Part shown: positions 55,168 to 63,896 of the stretch, piece after piece
Layout of the letters: every line of letters starts with the position of its first letter
Position numbering within the stretch: position 1 is the first letter of the stretch
Assembly (NCBI GenBank): GCA_031425275.1
Contig: JANPJA010000084.1
Coordinates: forward strand, 52,938 to 116,937
Direction of reading: 5' to 3'
Length of the DNA: 64,000 nt
DNA from: JAIVGV01 sp031425275
GTDB taxonomy: Bacteria; Acidobacteriota; Blastocatellia; Pyrinomonadales; Pyrinomonadaceae
The notes under the pieces: model-generated
What the model was told of the DNA's origin: nothing
Seen by the model: only the letters and a program-made list of their open reading frames with translations
Databases searched by the model: none
Position numbers and translations under genes: made by a program

Positions 55168-55970
55168 CGAGAAAGCTTCAGATTCAGAACTTCAAAGGGG
55201 GTGTGGGTAAGACCACCACGGCAGTCAATCTTTCCCACGGCCTTGCGCTCAAAGGTCGGCGTGTCCTCTTGATCGACCTCGACCAGCAGGGGAACGCCTC
55301 CGACATGCTGGGTGTGAAGATCGCTAAGACTCAGCCCACTCTCTACAACCTTCTCGTGGACGACTTGGCCTACGACGAAGTGGTCATCGAGGCGAGACCA
55401 AACTTCTTCGTCATTCCTTCGGATAAGCGCACCGCGATGGCCGAGAACATCATTTCCGCCCAGCCGGGCCGCGAATTGGCGCTCACAGTCCGTCTCTCCG
55501 AAGTGACGGGCTTCGATTACGTTGTACTCGACTGTCCTCCCGCGCTAAACGTAATGCACAATAACGCACTGCTCTATTCCAACGAGTTGATCATTCCCAT
55601 CGACATGGACAGGCTTGCCCTCCAAGGGGCTAAGGGTATTCTCGACTCGGCGGCCGAATTAGAGAAAGTATTTAAGTATTCCGCTGATATTTGCGGGGTT
55701 TTGCCGACTTTTATCGACCGTCGCACAAATATTACACATCAGGTTATGAAGGTCATTGAAACTCGTTACGGACCAAAAGTTTTGCCGCCGATCCGTTCTG
55801 ACGCAAAGCTTCGGCAAGCATCGGCGCACGGGAAAACGATTTTCGAATATGATTCCCACAGTAAAGGGGCTGACGATTATCGGGCAGTTACCGAAGCCAT
55901 CATTTCACAGGAAACGGGCGCGCCCGTGGCTGAACCCGCTGAATATGTCGAAGAAACAAGCCAGGTCTGA
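55164..55970 (+). CDS. parA: ParA-family partition ATPase
   Basis: The protein has 268 residues. The deviant Walker A is KGGVGKTTT at about residues 11-19, and Walker A' is LLIDLDQQGNAS. The later blocks YVVLDCPPALNVM and DMDRLALQGAKG are typical of ParA/Soj proteins. It drives segregation of plasmids or chromosomes by ATP-dependent binding to nucleoid DNA. The stop overlaps the next gene by 26 bases. It is preceded by the small HTH gene. Confidence 0.92.
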   Translation: MTRKLQIQNFKGGVGKTTTAVNLSHGLALKGRRVLLIDLDQQGNASDMLGVKIAKTQPTLYNLLVDDLAYDEVVIEARPNFFVIPSDKRTAMAENIISAQPGRELALTVRLSEVTGFDYVVLDCPPALNVMHNNALLYSNELIIPIDMDRLALQGAKGILDSAAELEKVFKYSADICGVLPTFIDRRTNITHQVMKVIETRYGPKVLPPIRSDAKLRQASAHGKTIFEYDSHSKGADDYRAVTEAIISQETGAPVAEPAEYVEETSQV

Positions 55971-56667
55971 ACGAGACGCCGACTTACCTGATTGGGCCGA
56001 CGATGTCACCCCAGCCGACGAGGTGATGAAGAAGTTCTACGCCCCGACCGGGGCATTTAAGACCGGCCCAATTGCAGTACAAATTCCCCCAGCCACCCCC
56101 TCCGTTTCACCGGATAAACCCGCTAACTTAAAGATTAAAGCGGAAAGTTTCGCTCCACAGACTACACCCGCCGGCCCATCAATATCTGAGCTAGCAGAGC
56201 CCGATATCGGCTACGACAACCCAACGACCGACCTTGAGACTGTTGATGTTGAGGAGATAAGTTCCCTTCCCTCCTCGACTCTTGACCTTCAATCTGCTGC
56301 CGTCGGACCAGACCCAATCCCTCTCAATAAGGTTTTTCAGCCTCCACCCGCCAAAGTCCCGCCCAAGCACTCTGAAACGGCAAATGCCTTAGCTTTTCAA
56401 GACTTTGTAAATAGGTGGAAGAGATATCTTTACCCAGGACAGTTGGCCGTCATGCGAGAGTTGTTTGAACTAACTACCGCGCGCGGCGTTGAGGATTGTT
56501 TCACACGCTATAGTGAAATTGCTATCGCGACTAAAATGACTCGCCGCAATTGCATAAATGTTGTCAGCTCACTCATCGAGCGTGGCTTTGTTGAGAGACT
56601 GGAAGTGCGTAACGATTCCACAGGCAAAGGCATCAGGCTGCGTATTCACACCGACCCTCAACCCTAA
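55945..56667 (+). CDS. Winged-helix protein coupled to ParA (possible ParB analogue)
   Basis: The protein has 240 residues from the ATG at 55945, which overlaps parA by 26 bases; a longer frame upstream lies within parA. The N-terminal two thirds are Pro/Ser/Thr-rich and probably disordered (PPATPSVSPDKPANL). The C-terminal about 90 residues form a winged helix: FQDFVNRWKRYLYPGQLAVM, YSEIAIATKMTRRN and VVSSLIERGFVERLEV. No canonical ParB motif is present. It may be the DNA-binding partner of ParA, with the adjacent array as its target. Confidence 0.65.
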   Translation: MSKKQARSERDADLPDWADDVTPADEVMKKFYAPTGAFKTGPIAVQIPPATPSVSPDKPANLKIKAESFAPQTTPAGPSISELAEPDIGYDNPTTDLETVDVEEISSLPSSTLDLQSAAVGPDPIPLNKVFQPPPAKVPPKHSETANALAFQDFVNRWKRYLYPGQLAVMRELFELTTARGVEDCFTRYSEIAIATKMTRRNCINVVSSLIERGFVERLEVRNDSTGKGIRLRIHTDPQP

Positions 56668-56699
56668 ACCTTTTACTCTCTGACAGTTAAACCATAAAC

Positions 56700-56879
56700 C
56701 TCACCAGTGAAGACTTGCCTTCACTGGTGAACAGTTCTCTTCACCGGTGAAGACTACACTTCACCAGTGAAGACATCTCTTCACCAGTGAACAGTTCTCT
56801 TCACCGGTGAAGACTACACTTCACCGGTGAAGACATCTCTTCACGGGTGAAGCCGCGGCTTCACCCGTATTTACTATTA
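56700..56879. repeat. Nine-unit 20-bp array with a palindromic core
   Basis: Units begin exactly every 20 bases at 56701, 56721, 56741, 56761, 56781, 56801, 56821, 56841 and 56861. Each starts TCAC; seven have the 10-bp palindrome core TCACCRGTGA or TCACTGGTGA, the eighth has TCACGGGTGA and the ninth (TCACCCGTAT) is degenerate. The 10-bp spacers cycle as AGAC-, ACAGTTCTCT and AGACTACACT, so units 1-3 repeat as 4-6 with unit 7 like 4, a 60-bp higher-order period. Confidence 0.9.
56843..56868. repeat. 26-bp palindrome overlapping the last two units
   Basis: The segment is its own reverse complement over all 26 bases, centred between 56855 and 56856, with the central 10 bases AGCCGCGGCT and outer arms carrying GGGTGAAG. 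It joins units 8 and 9 of the array as an inverted pair and is followed by AT-rich sequence. Confidence 0.85.
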
Positions 56880-57096
56880 AAGAAATATAGTGTAGTTAAG
56901 TGGCGAAAGGTTTGCCGGTGAGTCGGCAGCTTCGCAAAGAAGAATTGACCTGAAGCGAATGAGTTTGGCGATTCACGCTCCAGGTCAATTAGAAAACTCG
57001 CTTGATAGCGAGCCGGTATTTGTGTGTCTATCTTGGGACACATTGTAAATAACCCCCGGCATTGTTGTCAAGCTCTTTATTCACTAAGGATTAACG

Positions 57097-58248
57097 ATGT
57101 CAACGCAAGCTTTAGCAACCTCTCGGTTTGTGCGCAAGACTCAACTCGCCCCGGGAGAATATCGCAAAAATTTTCATCAAATCGATTGCGAGATACTATC
57201 GGCCATCACTTCACCCGAGGCCGACCAGATTACGCCGCTGATGAGCAAAATTTATTTGCGCATAGTGAACGCGCCCGAACGGTTTTGGGAGCGCGAGGGG
57301 GTATTGCGGATTGGGGCCGAAGTCAGGGGGGAAAAACTTTTGAAGGCGTGGGCCGTGCTGTGCGAGATGTTAGGGGTTGCCGGGGCCACCGCGAGCAAAG
57401 CTATCGCATGGATGCACGAGCAGGGAATCATTGGCTATTTCTCCGGGAAGAATGGGGTTGGAATGAGGATATTCCTCAACCGCGCGAATTCTTCCATCGG
57501 GTTGCGAAATGGCCCAGCCGATAAAAAAATTTTGGCATTCCCTCCTGCTTCAATCGTTGTCTTTCCTGCTTCAGCAAATGAAGCAGCCTCTAATGACAGC
57601 TTCGCTGTTAAAGAAATTTCAGATCAAGATATAAATCCGGTCGCGCCAAAAAACGGCGCGGACAGTCAACGGGTTAGAAATTGGGTATCCGAGCCGACCC
57701 CACCCCTCATTTGTCATTCGCCTAATCCGCTACCAACAGGGAATCGGGAAACTGAATCCTCGCCGTCATGCGTTGTCGCATCGACTTCGGAAATCGTCGA
57801 GCGTTTGAAGCTCGAGCTCGAACCCGATTTGCAGAGTTTCGCCGCTCGGGTCGCCGCTCAAGTAGCTTCACGTGAGATTGGGCGCACCCGCGAGTGGTTC
57901 GAGAGCAAGGCATTGCCGAAGGCCGTGAGAGTGGCACAAAGGGAGACCTACGAGCTGCTGCGTAAGCTCGGCCATGTTGACGAACAAGCGTGCAGGGCAC
58001 GCTCCGAACTGGCAGTCGGACGCTCAACCTGTGCAGTTACGACCGTCGAGGTGCGACCACTGACAAGGCGGGAGATTCAGGAGGCAGCCGAGACCTGCGT
58101 GGCGCTGTTGGAGGCTCAAGGAAAACCGATTGAAGCAACGATTGCCGAGTTTGTGGCGGAGAGCGGGGGTTGGCTCGCGGTGGAAGACGCGCCCAGTGTA
58201 CTTGAGGCGGCTGAGAAAATCTTAACTGCGACATCCGACAGGGGGTAA
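57097..58248 (+). CDS. Putative replication initiator-like winged-helix protein
   Basis: The protein has 383 residues from the ATG with AAGGAT upstream. N-terminal residues about 18-110 are predicted winged helix, with ITPLMSKIYLRIVNAPERF, LGVAGATASKAIAWMHEQGI and YFSGKNGVGMRIFLN. The middle (about 130-225) is Ser/Pro/Asn-rich and likely disordered. The C-terminal part has long helices (SREIGRTREWFESKALPKAV) and a final three-helix region. It resembles plasmid replication initiators in layout and position beside iterons, but no known Rep family is recognised. Confidence 0.6.
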   Translation: MSTQALATSRFVRKTQLAPGEYRKNFHQIDCEILSAITSPEADQITPLMSKIYLRIVNAPERFWEREGVLRIGAEVRGEKLLKAWAVLCEMLGVAGATASKAIAWMHEQGIIGYFSGKNGVGMRIFLNRANSSIGLRNGPADKKILAFPPASIVVFPASANEAASNDSFAVKEISDQDINPVAPKNGADSQRVRNWVSEPTPPLICHSPNPLPTGNRETESSPSCVVASTSEIVERLKLELEPDLQSFAARVAAQVASREIGRTREWFESKALPKAVRVAQRETYELLRKLGHVDEQACRARSELAVGRSTCAVTTVEVRPLTRREIQEAAETCVALLEAQGKPIEATIAEFVAESGGWLAVEDAPSVLEAAEKILTATSDRG

Positions 58249-58344
58249 AGCACAGTGACCGTCCTTCACAAACTCCAGCCACTTGCAGCCATGTCGTCAG
58301 ACTCGCGGTTGTTTGCAGACCCCGAATCGCTCGACTACGAAAGG

Positions 58345-59682
58345 TTATTCAACAGAAATAGATTTTGTTGGGACGATCCGAGTTATTTCCGTCGCGACGC
58401 CACGAAGCAGTCGCTCGTCTGTGATTTTAACGCCGAGCTTTGAGAACTCGGAGGTGACGCGCCCGACGAGCCGTCGGCGTGCCCGACGTTCGACAGTCTC
58501 GCGGATGGCCGCGGCGTAAGCGGCGGCGCTTTTTTCAATCGAGTGTTGGTCGAGGAAATAGCGGCGCGCGTTCTCGCCGATTTGTCGGCGGAGGGCCGCG
58601 TCTTCCATGAGGCGAGAGAGTCCGGCACGAAGCGAGGCGTCGCCCGTTTCGCTTGGTTCGACTTTGACGGCCGCGTCGTCGGGCAACTCGGCGAACCAAC
58701 CAACATTTGAGACGACGACGGGGACTCCGGCCGCCATCACGCGGCACACGCTGGCGGAAGTTTCGCCGACGGTGCGGTCGCGAAGGTTGACGGCGATGTC
58801 TGTTTCGGCGATGCGGCGTTGAAATTCTTCGAGCGTGACGAAGCCCGTGATCGTCACGCGGTCTCTGAGTCCGTGGTCGCGCACCATCTCTGCCACGTCG
58901 TAATTATCCGGCTGGCCGACGAGCGTGTAATGAAAATCGTGGCTCGCACGCAGGGAAGCGAGCACGCGGAGCGTCCGTCCGATGCCTTTCTCCGTGGTGA
59001 CGTGCCCGAAGGAAGCCAATTCGACGCGCCTCGCGTCGCCGCCCGGAGCCTCATGCTTTTTGGCGAAAACGTCGGGCAACACATGCATGTTAATTCTGCG
59101 GATGGGGACGGTCGGGGCGATGTGCTTGAGTCTTGAGGCGCTCCATTCCGAATGAACGATGATGGACTCGGCGGAAGTAACGAGGCGGCAGTTAAGTGGG
59201 AACGAAGCCGGGTCGGCTTGGATCGAAGGGATTGCACCGCCGTTTAACGAGTCCTCGGCTTCCGCGCGCAACGCCGGCCCTTCGCAAGCTCCCACTTCGT
59301 CGAGGTAAATGTTCGGGTCGGCGCGCTCACGCGCAAGCCCGAGAAAAAAATGCTGGAGGCTGAAGTCGTGAAGGACGATCACGCCGGGCGTCGCGCGGGC
59401 GGCGTCGTAAACGCCGGCATGGTAACGGTGGTCGTTGCCCATGTGATAGACGACCGCGTCGTAGTTTGGCAGCTCGCGGAGACGCGAAGGCTCGGATTGA
59501 TAGTCGAACCACGCAAAGCTTCCGATCAATAATCGGTTGGTGGGTTTGAACCCGTCAACGTATAGATCAATCTCCAAGTCACACGCGGCGAGGAAGGGCA
59601 ATAGCTCCTCGCTGTAGTCCGAGATGCCCGACCGTTGCGGGTTGAGCGGGCTGAAGAAGGCAATTTTTAACCTATCAGTCAT
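58345..59682 (-). CDS. GT4-family glycosyltransferase
   Basis: The protein has 445 residues with the GT-B fold. MTDRLKIAFFSPLNPQRSGISDYSEEL is the N-terminal acceptor-domain start with the glycine loop; HSEWSASRLK and the C-terminal nucleotide-sugar domain with GHVTTEKGIGRTLRVLA and the EX7E-like region (ETSASVCRVMAAGVPVV) follow. It transfers sugars from a nucleotide donor, probably in surface glycan assembly. It is the last gene of a minus-strand operon with two other GT4 enzymes. Confidence 0.9.
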   Translation of the reverse strand: MTDRLKIAFFSPLNPQRSGISDYSEELLPFLAACDLEIDLYVDGFKPTNRLLIGSFAWFDYQSEPSRLRELPNYDAVVYHMGNDHRYHAGVYDAARATPGVIVLHDFSLQHFFLGLARERADPNIYLDEVGACEGPALRAEAEDSLNGGAIPSIQADPASFPLNCRLVTSAESIIVHSEWSASRLKHIAPTVPIRRINMHVLPDVFAKKHEAPGGDARRVELASFGHVTTEKGIGRTLRVLASLRASHDFHYTLVGQPDNYDVAEMVRDHGLRDRVTITGFVTLEEFQRRIAETDIAVNLRDRTVGETSASVCRVMAAGVPVVVSNVGWFAELPDDAAVKVEPSETGDASLRAGLSRLMEDAALRRQIGENARRYFLDQHSIEKSAAAYAAAIRETVERRARRRLVGRVTSEFSKLGVKITDERLLRGVATEITRIVPTKSISVE

Positions 59683-59719
59683 CAGTAAAATAATCCGCCA
59701 GCCTTACTCCGGCCGCGAC

Positions 59720-60772
59720 CTAACCCGCCGCGGAGATAATCCGCTCGACGACGCGCTCCCACGAGAGGTTGAGGGAGAGAATTTTCTCGCGCCCCCGCGC
59801 CCCCATCCGTCGCGCCCGCGCGCGATCCGAGTACAGCTCGTCAAGACGCGAGGCGACGGCTCGCGCGTCCGGCTCGACGACAAAGCCGGTCGTCTCGTGC
59901 TCGACAAGCTCGGTCGCGCCGCCGCCGTCCGCCGGCACGATGAGGGGCCGCGCCGCGAGCATCGCTTCGAGCGAAACGTAGCCGTAGTCCTCGTCAAAGG
60001 GCAGGTAACAGATGGCCAGAGCGTTGGCGTAAAGGTCTATCAACTCTTGTTCTTCGACGAAGCCGCGCAGCTCGACGCGGTCGCCGACCCCGTGTTTTTT
60101 GATCAGATCGCGGTAATGATTTGCGGCCCGGCTTCCGCCCGCCAACACCGCGCGGACGGGCGTGCGGACGTGGCGCATCGCCTCGATCAAAATCTCTTGT
60201 CGCTTCTGCGGCTCGAGGCGGCTGGGGTAAAAAACGTAGTCGCCGATCTCCCCGACGCGCAGCAGCCCGGCGCGCGGCGGCGGGTGGTAAAGCGTTTCAC
60301 TCTCAATGTCATTAAAGCGTTTGAGCCGGGCCGCGACCGTCCCGGAGTTGGCGAACACTTTCCGCGCACCGGGGATGAACTGTTCGTCGCAACGGCGGAT
60401 CAGCTCGCGCACGCGCGGGCCTTCGGGGAGAGGTGAGAGATCGTCGAAGGGCGTGCCGGCGAGGTTATAGGCCGCGCGGTGCTGGTGAATGATCCAGAGA
60501 ACTTTGTTCGGGTGCTCGACGACGTAAGCCGGGAACTTCATCCCGATGACGAGATCGACGGGAACTCCGTTCGACTCGGTCAGATCGAGGAGTCGCCACG
60601 CGAGCACATCGCGCAGAATCTGCTCCGCCGGATACCATTTGAAAGGGAGCGCGACAGTTTCGGCGCGGTAGCCGGCGGCGCGCAATGCGGTCTGAAGATT
60701 GGCGACGTGAGACTCCGCGCCGCCGGTGGTGAAGGGGATTTGGGTCGTGCAAATTAAGATGTTGCGGATCAT
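59720..60772 (-). CDS. GT4-family glycosyltransferase
   Basis: The protein has 350 residues with the GT-B fold. MIRNILICTTQIPFTTGGAESH holds the glycine-rich N-terminal loop. YVFYPSRLEPQKRQEILIEA and YGYVSLEAMLAARPLIV contain the donor-site E and the EX7E-like feature, followed by PADGGGATELVEH. It is a retaining sugar transferase, most like wall- or polysaccharide-associated GT4 members. It lies 38 bases downstream of the coiled-coil gene and 37 bases upstream of the next transferase in the operon. Confidence 0.92.
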   Translation of the reverse strand: MIRNILICTTQIPFTTGGAESHVANLQTALRAAGYRAETVALPFKWYPAEQILRDVLAWRLLDLTESNGVPVDLVIGMKFPAYVVEHPNKVLWIIHQHRAAYNLAGTPFDDLSPLPEGPRVRELIRRCDEQFIPGARKVFANSGTVAARLKRFNDIESETLYHPPPRAGLLRVGEIGDYVFYPSRLEPQKRQEILIEAMRHVRTPVRAVLAGGSRAANHYRDLIKKHGVGDRVELRGFVEEQELIDLYANALAICYLPFDEDYGYVSLEAMLAARPLIVPADGGGATELVEHETTGFVVEPDARAVASRLDELYSDRARARRMGARGREKILSLNLSWERVVERIISAAG

Positions 60773-60810
60773 TCAAGGGGGCGACGCCGCGCGGCGTGAT
60801 TTGGGAGCTT

Positions 60811-61272
60811 TCAATGTGTCTGAACTTTAGCCTCTGACGCACGTCGCAGGCGCTCGATCTCGGCTTTGAGAATTTCAAATTCTTCGGCGCGCGTCGTGAG
60901 ATGCTCGACCTGCGCGCGAAGTTCCGCCAGTTGACGCTCGTAAGCCATCAACGTCTCGTGTGTCGCGCGGAGCGAGTGATTGACGGCGGCGTTAAAGTTA
61001 ACTTGCTCCCACGTCAGCCAGTGGGTCGCCCGCTTGAGCGCGCGCTTGACCCACAGCTCGACCCGCGCGAGCCAGCCCTGGCGGTTGCTCGTGAGTGGCG
61101 GCACCCTGCTCCAACTGCGTTCGGTGATGGCGAGATCGACTTCCATTCGGGCCAGCGCGCCGCGGCCTGTTCGCGGCCCCGGCGCGGCTGATTCGCGCCC
61201 CGCCGCGCGGAGGTGCTGTCGCATCTCGGCGAGGGTCGAGTTCACATCGGCTTCAAAATCCATTCGACTCAC
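60811..61272 (-). CDS. Coiled-coil hypothetical protein
   Basis: The protein has 153 residues starting at a GTG (61272); an in-frame ATG is at 61263. The last two thirds are heptad-rich (ERQLAELRAQVEHLTTRAEEFEI and KAEIERLRRASEAK), a single coiled coil, and there is no signal or membrane segment. It lies inside the glycosyltransferase operon, 38-58 bases from its neighbours, and may organise or scaffold the glycan-synthesis enzymes. I do not recognise the family. Confidence 0.65.
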   Translation of the reverse strand: MSRMDFEADVNSTLAEMRQHLRAAGRESAAPGPRTGRGALARMEVDLAITERSWSRVPPLTSNRQGWLARVELWVKRALKRATHWLTWEQVNFNAAVNHSLRATHETLMAYERQLAELRAQVEHLTTRAEEFEILKAEIERLRRASEAKVQTH

Positions 61273-61330
61273 GTCACCCCGTCTGTCTAATTATTTGGGC
61301 GGATAGCTTAGAACATCAAACCCCGGAAAT

Positions 61331-62512
61331 CTACGCTTGTACGACGCCCCCGACGGCCCGCTGGTAAACGTCGAGTGTGAGCCTCGCGGCCCGTCCCCAA
61401 TTGTATTCGGCCGCACGGAGAAGACCCGCCTCCGAGAGAGTCGCGCACAGCCGCGGATCGTCGAGTAGTTGCGACAGATGACCCGCGAGCTCGGCCGCGT
61501 CTGTCGGGGCGAAGTTGAGCGACGCGCCGCGTCCGAGCGCTTCGTCGAGGGCGGCGATGCGGCTGACGACGACGGGCGCGCCGCAGGCCAACGCTTCGAG
61601 CGGCGGCAGGCCGAAGCCTTCGTAAAGAGACGGATAGACGAAAACGCGGCAGGCTGAATAGAGCGCGCGTAAGGCTTCGTCGGCGACATAACCGGTGAAG
61701 TGCAGCCGGCCGCGCGCGGGCGAAGTCGCCACGTGTGAGAATAATTCTTCGGAAAGCCAACCGACTTTTCCCGCAATGACGAGTCGAAGGGTTCCCGGCC
61801 TTGACTCGGTCTCGGCCGTCGAAGCAGACGACTCAGGGCCGATCAGCATCTCGAAAGCGCGGACGAGCGTGAGCAAATTTTTGCGCGGCTCGATGGTTCC
61901 GACGGCGAGGATGAAGTCGCCTTCGATGCCGAGACGGCGCGCGGCGGCCCGCGCCTCTTCGCGGGCGAGCGGGCGGAAGACGGCGCGCGGCGCTTCCGGG
62001 ACGGCGACGACTTTAGCGGCGTCGATGCGCAGGGCCTCGCACACTTCAAGTCTCACGGCCTCGGTCGGCGTGATGATCATCGAAGCGGCGCGGGCGAGAA
62101 ACGGGAGTCGGCGGCGAAGGCTGCGCGCGGTTTGCGGGGCGTGCGTTTCGGGGTGAAGGAAGGCCGAGAGATCGTGAATCGTCAACACGGTCGGGCAGTC
62201 GCAACGCAGCGGCAGAGCGTAATTCGTTCCGTGGAAGAGATCGAGTTTGCGTCCGCGCACGTACCGCGTCAGTCCGAGCGACCACTTGCGACGCGCGAGG
62301 GGGCCGACGCGGACGCGGGCCGCGCGCAAATTCGGCGGCTGCGGGCGGCCTCCGTCGCCGGAGAGGTCGATGGGCGGGCGGCTCGAAGGGTAAGCCAGCT
62401 CGAACACGTCGGCGGGCGAGGCCGCGGCGAGGGCGCGCGCCAGCTCGAACGTATAATGCCCGACGCCGGCCTTAGGTTCCGTGAGCGAATTTGCGTCGAG
62501 GCCGATCAGCAT
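61331..62512 (-). CDS. GT4-family glycosyltransferase
   Basis: The protein has 393 residues, GT-B fold, and starts MLIGLDANSLTEPKAGVGHYTFEL. LFHGTNYALPL and VLTIHDLSAFLHPE are acceptor-domain features. AVGTIEPRKNLLTLVRAFEML and YPSLYEGFGLPPLEALACGAPVV carry the donor-domain glutamate pair and the GT4 signature. It is the first gene of the minus-strand operon that also holds two further GT4 enzymes and a coiled-coil protein. It lies divergent from the D-threonine-aldolase-like gene. Confidence 0.93.
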   Translation of the reverse strand: MLIGLDANSLTEPKAGVGHYTFELARALAAASPADVFELAYPSSRPPIDLSGDGGRPQPPNLRAARVRVGPLARRKWSLGLTRYVRGRKLDLFHGTNYALPLRCDCPTVLTIHDLSAFLHPETHAPQTARSLRRRLPFLARAASMIITPTEAVRLEVCEALRIDAAKVVAVPEAPRAVFRPLAREEARAAARRLGIEGDFILAVGTIEPRKNLLTLVRAFEMLIGPESSASTAETESRPGTLRLVIAGKVGWLSEELFSHVATSPARGRLHFTGYVADEALRALYSACRVFVYPSLYEGFGLPPLEALACGAPVVVSRIAALDEALGRGASLNFAPTDAAELAGHLSQLLDDPRLCATLSEAGLLRAAEYNWGRAARLTLDVYQRAVGGVVQA

Positions 62513-62771
62513 TGGGAGTTAGGAAGTTCGTGGTTGATTTTGCCCGAACTTCATTGTCGAGCGAAGCCCTTGCCGTCGAGACGAATCAAGTGGGGCAAAT
62601 GATTTGCCGCCGCGCTGTCATAGCCCGCGCCCACGCACCGGCGTCGCGGGCATTGAAATTTCAACCGTGCGTCGCCGACTTTATCACAAGCTCGCGCTCG
62701 CCCAGACTTTGACTACTCGCATCGATTTCTGCAACATGCACTCACGCCGCCCAAAGGCCCGACACTTCGAG

Positions 62772-63896
62772 ATGAGAGAACTCGCAGAATTGAATACGCC
62801 GGCCCTCGTCCTCGACCTCGCGCGCGTGCGCCGCAACGCCGGGCGCATGGCGTCGCGCGTCGGCGGGCTTGGGGTGCGCCTCCGCCCGCACGTCAAAACG
62901 CATAAGTGCGCGGAGGTGGCGCGCATCCAGACCGAAGGTTTGGGCGGCGCGATCACCGTCTCCACACTGGCCGAGGCCGGTTGGTTCGTCGAACGTGGCT
63001 TCACCGATGTGACCTACGCCGTGCCCATCGAGCCGGGGAAGTTCGCCGCGGCCGTCGAGCTGTCGAAGCGTTGCGAGCGGCTCGCCCTGTTGACCGACGA
63101 CGTGGAGACGCCCGCCATCCTCGACGAAGCGGCGCGGCGCGGCGGCGTCACGCTCGAAGTTTTCCTCAAAGTCGATAGCGGCTATCACCGCTGCGGCGTC
63201 GAGCCGGACGCGCCCGAAGCTCTGGAGATACCGCGCCGCATTGCGTCCGCGCGCAACCTGCGCTTCGCCGGTATCCTCACACACGCGGGTCATTCGTACC
63301 ACGCCCGCACGCGCGAAGAGGTGTTGACAATCGCCCGGCGCGAGCGCGACGTGATGGTCGAGTTCGCCGCCGCTTTGCGCTCCGACGGGATCGCAGTCCC
63401 GGTGGTCAGCGTCGGCTCGACGCCCACCATCACCGCCGTCGATCACTTGGACGGCGTTGACGAGGCCCGCCCCGGCAACTACATCCTGTACGACGCCGTT
63501 CAAGCCACGCTCGGAAGTTGCGGCCTCGACGACTGCGCGCTGACGGTGCTGGTCTCAATCGTCCACCGCGACCGCGCCCGCCGCAAGGTGATCGTTGACG
63601 CCGGGGGCATCGCCCTCTCGAAAGATCGCGGCGCGGTCGAGCATGATCCGTCCTGCGGCTACGGGAGAGTTTTAGATTTGGAGGGAAGAGAACTGGGGTT
63701 GCGGGTCGAATCCGTCTCGCAAGAGCACGGGACGATCAAGGTGGTTGAGGAAAAGCTGTTCGACACGCTGAGCGTCGGCACGCGGTTGCGCGTGTTGGCG
63801 AACCACTCCTGCATGACCGCGGCGCAGCACCCTGTTTACCACGTACTCGAAGGCGGGCGAATCATCGACAGTTGGGAAATACAGCGCGGTTGGTGA
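62772..63896 (+). CDS. D-threonine aldolase-type PLP enzyme
   Basis: The protein has 374 residues from the ATG at 62772; an earlier in-frame ATG at 62736 adds 12 residues and cannot be ruled out. The alanine-racemase-like TIM barrel starts LNTPALVLDLARVRRN. The PLP lysine is in RPHVKTHKC (Lys42), and metal ligands lie in NHSCMTAAQHP. D-threonine aldolases and D-serine dehydratases share this layout, cleaving or dehydrating D-3-hydroxy amino acids in the cytoplasm. No ribosome site is evident. It is divergent from the glycosyltransferase operon. Confidence 0.88.
   Translation: MRELAELNTPALVLDLARVRRNAGRMASRVGGLGVRLRPHVKTHKCAEVARIQTEGLGGAITVSTLAEAGWFVERGFTDVTYAVPIEPGKFAAAVELSKRCERLALLTDDVETPAILDEAARRGGVTLEVFLKVDSGYHRCGVEPDAPEALEIPRRIASARNLRFAGILTHAGHSYHARTREEVLTIARRERDVMVEFAAALRSDGIAVPVVSVGSTPTITAVDHLDGVDEARPGNYILYDAVQATLGSCGLDDCALTVLVSIVHRDRARRKVIVDAGGIALSKDRGAVEHDPSCGYGRVLDLEGRELGLRVESVSQEHGTIKVVEEKLFDTLSVGTRLRVLANHSCMTAAQHPVYHVLEGGRIIDSWEIQRGW

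Larger units (their letters stand above)
56668..57096. other. Iteron and origin-like intergenic region
   Basis: 429 bases between the two winged-helix genes without a supported ORF. It carries the 20-bp array, a 26-bp palindrome, an AT-rich stretch (56868-56902) and inverted repeats: AATTGACCTG (56943-56952) with CAGGTCAATT (56981-56990), CTCGCT with AGCGAG around a TGAT loop at 56997-57012, and TGTGTC with GACACA at 57021-57040. Such a set resembles a plasmid replication origin or a partition centromere. Confidence 0.65.
52854..58248. mobile_element. Putative integrated plasmid-like element
   Basis: The segment is bounded on the left by a tyrosine recombinase and contains, in order, a hypothetical gene, an HTH gene, parA, a winged-helix gene, an iteron array and a second winged-helix gene. 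From about 53.85 to 57.1 kb it is visibly AT-richer than the flanks. Plasmid maintenance genes with an array of palindromic direct repeats are not expected in an ordinary chromosome region. The exact ends are not resolved: no tRNA or clear direct repeat was found. Confidence 0.6.

Noticed and set aside
56700..56879. CRISPR array
   Set aside because: Units are only 20 bases with palindromic 10-base cores and shared, cycling spacers; there are no unique spacers and no cas genes.
52800..58372. TTGTTGGG at 52800-52807 and 58365-58372 as element att repeats
   Set aside because: Only eight shared bases in flanking regions of a few hundred; this could be chance, and the right copy lies inside the glycosyltransferase coding region.
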